From NCBI GenBank assembly GCA_023417635.1, contig JAEZFF010000038.1:1-17535 (forward strand): 17,535 nt of DNA, in the 5' to 3' direction. Shown here in pieces: positions 13,336 through 17,535 of the stretch; position 1 is the stretch's first letter, and every line of letters starts with the position of its first letter. Source of the DNA: Bacillota bacterium. GTDB taxonomy: Bacteria > Bacillota > Clostridia > Oscillospirales > Acutalibacteraceae. The notes under the pieces were generated by a model that ran no database searches, was not told the DNA's origin, and worked only from the letters and a program-made list of their open reading frames with translations. The position numbers and the translations under genes were made by a program.

Positions 13336-14436
13336 ATGAAACAGTATCGTTTTGCATTGATCGGCTGCGGCCGTATTTCTAAAAACCACATTGCAGCGGC
13401 TATTGCGAATCAAGACAGCATGAAGCTTGTCGCAGTCTGCGACCCGGTTACGGAGCGCGCGGAAAAGAAAGCAGCCGACTGTGAGGCCGGCACGGGTGAA
13501 AAGCCGGCCGTCTATGCCGACTACCACAAAATGCTGCAGGAGATGGAGATTGACTGCTGCGCCATTGCAACCGAAAGCGGTTACCATGCGCATATTGCTC
13601 TGGACTGCATCCGTGCGGGCAAAAATACCCTCGTTGAAAAGCCGATGGCGCTGAACACCGCAGACGCGGAACAAATGATCCGCGAAGCAAAAGAAAAGGG
13701 CGTTACCCTCGGCGTATGCCACCAGAACCGTTTTAACGCTCCGGTTCAGCAGCTCCACAAGGCAATGGAAGCCGGCCGCTTCGGCAAGCTGGTCAGCGGT
13801 TCTGCCCGTATTCTCTGGAACCGTACGATGCCTTACTATCAGCAGGCACCGTGGCGCGGCACATGGGCGCAAGACGGCGGCACCTTGATGAACCAGTGCA
13901 TCCATGGCATTGACCTTCTGCAGTGGAACCTCGGCGGCGAGCCGGATACCATTATGGCTATGACGGGCAATTATCTGCGCGACATTGAAGCAGAAGATTT
14001 CGGCGCCATCCTGATTCGTTTTAAGAACGGCGCCATCGGTATGGTGGAAGGCACCGCCTGCATTTACCCGAAGAACCTGGAAGAAACGCTTTCTATTTCC
14101 GGCGCAACGGGTACAGCGGTAATTGGCGGCCTGGCCGTGAACCGTGTGGAAACCTGGAACTTCGCAGATTCTGCCCCGCAGGATGCCGAAGTTGCAAAGC
14201 TTGCTGGCAAAGACCCGAAGGACGTTTACGGCAGCGGCCACAATGCCCTGTACCACAATTTCCTCACGGCTGTTGACACGCATACCGAACCGCTTGTAAG
14301 CGGAACAGAAGGCATTAAGGGCATGAAAATTATCCTTGCAGCCTACAAATCGCAGAAAACCGGCAAGGCTGTAAAGTTTGACGACCTGAAGTTCTCAACG
14401 CTCGACATGACCCATGATGACGTGAAGGTGAAGTAA
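13336..14436 (+). CDS. wbpB: WbpB/WlbA-like Gfo/Idh/MocA dehydrogenase
   Basis: This is predicted to oxidise C3 of UDP-GlcNAcA to the 3-keto form, with NAD that in characterised WbpB enzymes is recycled by 2-oxoglutarate. It has 366 residues. The Rossmann motif is GCGRISKNH (10-18), the catalytic lysine K102 is in EKPMA, and the H190-x2-D193 pair follows GGTLMNQCIHG. GHNALYHNF near the end is family-typical. GGGG lies 8-9 nt before the ATG. It follows the internal terminator and precedes wbpI by 3 nt. Substrate assignment depends on the neighbouring pathway genes, because the superfamily is broad. Confidence 0.88.
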   Translation: MKQYRFALIGCGRISKNHIAAAIANQDSMKLVAVCDPVTERAEKKAADCEAGTGEKPAVYADYHKMLQEMEIDCCAIATESGYHAHIALDCIRAGKNTLVEKPMALNTADAEQMIREAKEKGVTLGVCHQNRFNAPVQQLHKAMEAGRFGKLVSGSARILWNRTMPYYQQAPWRGTWAQDGGTLMNQCIHGIDLLQWNLGGEPDTIMAMTGNYLRDIEAEDFGAILIRFKNGAIGMVEGTACIYPKNLEETLSISGATGTAVIGGLAVNRVETWNFADSAPQDAEVAKLAGKDPKDVYGSGHNALYHNFLTAVDTHTEPLVSGTEGIKGMKIILAAYKSQKTGKAVKFDDLKFSTLDMTHDDVKVK

Positions 14437-14439
14437 AAA

Positions 14440-15513
14440 ATGAAAGTCCTTACAGTGGTTGGTGCACGTCCGCAGTTTATCAAGGCTTCGGTCGTTTCTG
14501 CGGCTTTAAAGCCGGTCTGCGATGAAGTCCTTGTCCATACCGGCCAGCATTACGACAAGAATATGTCAGCTGTCTTTTTTGAAGAGCTGAATATTCCGAA
14601 GCCGGCTTATAACCTTGGTGTCGGCTCCGGTACGCACGGGAAGCAGACCGGTGAAATGCTGATAAAGATTGAAGAGGTCATTTTTAAGGAAAAACCGGAC
14701 ATCATGCTGGTTTACGGTGACACAAACTCCACATTGGCCGGGGCGCTTGCAGCTTCTAAACTGCACTTGCCCGTGGCGCATGTGGAAGCCGGGTTGCGTT
14801 CGTACAATATGCGTATGCCGGAAGAGCAGAACCGTGTGCTGACCGACCATATCTCCACTTGGCTTTTCTGTCCGACCCAAACAGCTAAAGAAAACCTGAA
14901 AAAGGAAAATATCACGCGCGGGGTCGACGTAACCGGTGATGTAATGCTCGATTCCGTCCTGCACTTCCTGAAAATTGCAAAAGCCAACCCACAGAAAACG
15001 ACAATTTTCAGCCAGCTGGGCATAGAGCCGAAGCAGTACCGCCTTGCGACGCTGCACCGTGCGGAGACAACTGACGGAGGCCTTGACGCCATCTGCCGCA
15101 TTTTCGACGCATTTGAAAAGTTGCCGCAGCCGGTGATTATTCCGATTCACCCGCGCACCCGTTCCCTGGCGGAAGAAGCAATCCGCAAGCGCGGCTACCG
15201 GAACATCCGCCTTACGGAGCCTGTTGGCTACCTTGAGATGCTTCTACTTACCAGCAGTGCCTGCCAGGTGCTTACCGACTCCGGCGGCCTGCAAAAAGAA
15301 GCGTGGTTTATGGAAGTTCCGTGCATCACGCTCCGCAGTGAAACCGAATGGGTGGAAACGCTGGAAGGCGGCTGGAACGTCCTTTCAAGCCTCGAAACCG
15401 AGGATATTTACAAGAAGGCCACGGAAACTGTACCAGACCCCTCTGCCCGTGAGAGCAGGCCGTTTGGCGACGGACACGCGTCGGAACACATTGCTGCCAT
15501 TCTTTCCAAATAA
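14440..15513 (+). CDS. wbpI: WbpI/WlbD-like UDP-GlcNAc3NAcA 2-epimerase
   Basis: This is a non-hydrolysing 2-epimerase predicted to convert UDP-GlcNAc3NAcA to UDP-ManNAc3NAcA, the last step. It has 357 residues in a GT-B-like fold. Motifs are VGARPQFIK (7-15), YGDTNSTLAG (92-101), HVEAGLRS (114-121), LHRAE (205-209) and TDSGGLQKEA (279-288). The following TEWVET (302-307) distinguishes the WbpI/WlbD group from WecB, which has TERPE there. A AAGGTGA site precedes the ATG and the gap to wbpB is 3 nt. UDP-GlcNAc 2-epimerase activity is the alternative. Confidence 0.9.
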   Translation: MKVLTVVGARPQFIKASVVSAALKPVCDEVLVHTGQHYDKNMSAVFFEELNIPKPAYNLGVGSGTHGKQTGEMLIKIEEVIFKEKPDIMLVYGDTNSTLAGALAASKLHLPVAHVEAGLRSYNMRMPEEQNRVLTDHISTWLFCPTQTAKENLKKENITRGVDVTGDVMLDSVLHFLKIAKANPQKTTIFSQLGIEPKQYRLATLHRAETTDGGLDAICRIFDAFEKLPQPVIIPIHPRTRSLAEEAIRKRGYRNIRLTEPVGYLEMLLLTSSACQVLTDSGGLQKEAWFMEVPCITLRSETEWVETLEGGWNVLSSLETEDIYKKATETVPDPSARESRPFGDGHASEHIAAILSK

Positions 15514-15528
15514 CGGGGTGTAACTGCA

Positions 15529-16782
15529 GTGAATATCATTTATATTAATCATTATGCCGGTTCCGTGCGCCACGGCATGGAGTACCGGCCGTACTATATG
15601 GCAAAGCGCTGGGCTGAGGCCGGACATAACGTCACGGTTGCCGCAAGCTCATTTTCCCACCTGCGCACGCATAACCCGAGTATCGGCGATGCAAAGTATC
15701 AGGAAGAAATTATTGACGGCATACGCTACTTTTGGATTGCCGGGAACCAGTACCACGGCAATAACAAAGAACGTGTGAAGAATATGCTGTCGTTTCTGTA
15801 CGGGCTGTACCGCTTCGGCGGCAAAATAGCCGCGCAGGGCAAGCCGGATGCCGTCATTGCCTCTTCCACTTATCCGCTGGACATTTACCCGGCGCGCAGA
15901 ATTGCGAAGAAGTACGGCGCTATGCTGATTTATGAAGTGCATGACCTTTGGCCGCTCAGCCCGATTGAATTGGGCGGCATGGACCCGAAACATCCGTATA
16001 TCCGCGTGATGCAGAAAGCGGAAAATGACTGCTATAAATACAGTGATTATGTTGTTTCGCTTCTTCCATGCGCAAAAGACCACATGGTGGAGCATGGGAT
16101 GCTTCCGGAAAAGTTCGTGTACATCCCGAATGGAATTGAAAAAGCGGAATGGGAAGAGCCTTTCCATTACCCAATGATTTACCGCGAAAAGCTTCAGCAG
16201 TACCACGAAGCCGGCTATTTTCTGATTGGCTACACGGGTGCGCACGGAATTGCAAATGCACTGGACAGTTATGTGGAAGCCGGGCTGAAACTGCGCGGCA
16301 AAAAAATCAAACTGCTCGCCATTGGCCCGGGCCCGGAGCGCGAGCGTCTGATTGAAAAGGCACACAAGCTGAAGCTGGATGATGTGGTGGAGTTCCTCGA
16401 CCCGGTCAAGCGTGACCAGATTCCAGAGCTGCTGGACCAGCTGGATGCGCTTTATATCGGCCTGCAGAGCCAGCCGCTTTTCCGCTTTGGTGTAAGCCCA
16501 AACAAGCTGATGGATTACATGATGGCGGGCAAGCCGATTATCTTTGCCATAGACGCGCCGAACAACATGGTTGCAGAAGCGGAGTGCGGCATTTCGATTC
16601 CGCCGGAAAACAGCCAGGCCATAGCGGATGCAGCTGTAAAACTTTCGCAGATGTCGGAAGACAGCCTTGCAAAAATGGGTGCACACGGGAAAATGTATAT
16701 CCTTGCCAACAATGAGTATGATGTGCTTTCCAAAAAATTTCTGCAGGTTTTTCAAAGGCCGCATCTGAGTGAGCGAAAATGA
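15529..16782 (+). CDS. GT4 glycosyltransferase (WbuB-like)
   Basis: This is a retaining GT-B glycosyltransferase, predicted cytosolic or membrane-associated, that would add a sugar to a lipid-linked glycan. It has 417 residues. The N-terminal acceptor domain includes a conserved IYEVHDLWP (134-142). The C-terminal donor domain begins at GYTGAHG (234-240) and has FGVSPNKLMDYMMAGKP (320-336), where the usual E-x7-E second glutamate is an aspartate, as in WbuB relatives. The start is GTG at 15529 with GGGGTG about 9 nt upstream. It lies 15 nt after wbpI, so ManNAc3NAcA is a plausible donor, by position only. Confidence 0.88.
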   Translation: MNIIYINHYAGSVRHGMEYRPYYMAKRWAEAGHNVTVAASSFSHLRTHNPSIGDAKYQEEIIDGIRYFWIAGNQYHGNNKERVKNMLSFLYGLYRFGGKIAAQGKPDAVIASSTYPLDIYPARRIAKKYGAMLIYEVHDLWPLSPIELGGMDPKHPYIRVMQKAENDCYKYSDYVVSLLPCAKDHMVEHGMLPEKFVYIPNGIEKAEWEEPFHYPMIYREKLQQYHEAGYFLIGYTGAHGIANALDSYVEAGLKLRGKKIKLLAIGPGPERERLIEKAHKLKLDDVVEFLDPVKRDQIPELLDQLDALYIGLQSQPLFRFGVSPNKLMDYMMAGKPIIFAIDAPNNMVAEAECGISIPPENSQAIADAAVKLSQMSEDSLAKMGAHGKMYILANNEYDVLSKKFLQVFQRPHLSERK

Positions 16783-17501
16783 CCGGAAATTTTGATAATA
16801 GTATGCGGGAGGCTGCTTTTCGCTACCTTGAAAAGCAGCCCCTCTTTCATACTGACATGACGGAGGCTCTCCGCTCAGGGGATGGAAAGATTCTTTGGGC
16901 AGGGGAGCATGGGGTACTGCTGCAGACAGCAGGCGTCACCATGATCAGCGCGGAAGAGGAAAGCACCGCGAGGCAGATAATGGCTGCCCTGCCCAAGACC
17001 AATTTAATAGAAGTCCACCAGGACTTTTACCGGGAGGCTCTGCAACGGAAAACGGGCCTTTCCTGCGGAGTAATCTGCCGGCAGGCGGCTTGGATGAAGA
17101 AAAAGCCGCTGCTGCCGGTACCTGAGTCAGCGGAAATCCGCCCGCTTTCGGCAGAAGCGCTTCCCTTTATAATGCAGCATTACAAGCATGCCGATGATGA
17201 GGAGTACCTGCGCGACCGCCTGCAAAGCGGCTGTATGTGGGGAGCTTACCGCGGCGAATGCCTTACCGGTTTTATCGGGATTCACGAGGAAGGCTCCATG
17301 GGCTTTTTACAGGTGATTCCGGAATATCAGCGGCAGGGGATTGCGGCGCAGCTGGAAACTTTTCTTGCCAACCGGATGATTTCCTGCGGGAGAGTTCCGT
17401 TTGCACAGATTGAAACTGATAATCAGGCGTCCTTTGCCCTTCACCGGAAACTTGGGTTTGAAATTTCGAAGCAGCAGCTTTACTGGCTGATGATTTGCTG
17501 A
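16779..17501 (+). CDS. GNAT-family N-acetyltransferase, unknown substrate
   Basis: This 240-residue protein has a C-terminal GNAT fold (about 118-240). The acetyl-CoA loop is in FLQVIPEYQRQGIAAQL (177-192 region), and the conserved NQASFALHRKLGFE is near 215-228. The N-terminal 110 residues are a separate region with no motif that I recognise. The ATG overlaps the glycosyltransferase stop (ATGA), indicating translational coupling. It could acylate a glycan amino group, a protein, or an unrelated small molecule; sequence does not tell. The stop is 34 nt from the window end and no terminator is visible, so the operon may continue. Confidence 0.82.
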   Translation: MTGNFDNSMREAAFRYLEKQPLFHTDMTEALRSGDGKILWAGEHGVLLQTAGVTMISAEEESTARQIMAALPKTNLIEVHQDFYREALQRKTGLSCGVICRQAAWMKKKPLLPVPESAEIRPLSAEALPFIMQHYKHADDEEYLRDRLQSGCMWGAYRGECLTGFIGIHEEGSMGFLQVIPEYQRQGIAAQLETFLANRMISCGRVPFAQIETDNQASFALHRKLGFEISKQQLYWLMIC

Positions 17502-17535
17502 AAATTGAATCAGGGCTTTTTCTTTAAGAGACGCG

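Noticed and set aside
13063..14283. A 406-codon minus-strand open frame across the end of wbpA and most of wbpB
   Set aside because: It spans a terminator and opposes two recognised genes; composition artefact.
15649..16764. A 371-codon minus-strand open frame opposite the glycosyltransferase
   Set aside because: It has no motif or ribosome binding site and is antisense to a GT4 gene.
1..17535. CRISPR arrays, insertion sequences, integrases, phage genes
   Set aside because: No direct-repeat arrays, transposase motifs or terminal inverted repeats were seen on either strand.

Overview
The window looks like a chromosomal piece of a spore-forming, probably anaerobic clostridial Firmicute, most likely of the Oscillospiraceae/Ruminococcaceae type. 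The evidence is: spore maturation genes spmA/spmB, an AbrB-type transition-state regulator, a PerR plus reverse-rubrerythrin peroxide defence pair typical of anaerobes, GGAGG-type ribosome binding sites, and TTGACA/TATAAT promoters. The species assignment is inference; no rRNA or marker gene is present. No mobile element, CRISPR array, phage gene or rRNA was seen.

Layout. 1-683 (-): 5' part of a YitT-family membrane protein, running off the left edge. 684-1944 (+): perR and reverse rubrerythrin, ended by a strong hairpin. 1945-2259: AT-rich gap without a gene. 2260-2691 (+): a promoter, a tRNA-like element, and a 92-residue double zinc-ribbon protein. 2830-5894 (-): a complete zinc uptake operon, znuA-znuC-znuB-zur, with a candidate Zur operator just downstream of its promoter. 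5943-6161 (+): a small DUF378 membrane protein with a His-rich tail. 6224-8203 (-): coaX (type III pantothenate kinase), spmB, spmA. 8374-8634 (+): AbrB-like regulator with a zinc-ribbon tail. 8742-9920 (-): a sugar aminotransferase of the DegT family. 10170-17501 (+): a surface-polysaccharide cluster.

The last block is the most coherent system. Five neighbouring genes match, step for step, the Pseudomonas aeruginosa WbpA-WbpB-WbpE-WbpD-WbpI route from UDP-GlcNAc to UDP-2,3-diacetamido-2,3-dideoxy-D-mannuronic acid, here in a putative Gram-positive spore former. They are followed by a GT4 glycosyltransferase and a translationally coupled GNAT acetyltransferase. The DegT aminotransferase on the other strand is fired from a back-to-back promoter only 34 bp away, which suggests joint expression. 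A strong intrinsic terminator lies inside the cluster, between wbpA and wbpB, and may set unequal expression of the two halves.

Other points that stand out: the tRNA-like leader of the zinc-ribbon gene; perR, whose near-perfect Shine-Dalgarno points to an ATC codon rather than ATG/GTG/TTG as the start; and ZnuA, where two of the four usual metal ligand positions are changed. All homology statements come from reading motifs by eye; no database search was run.
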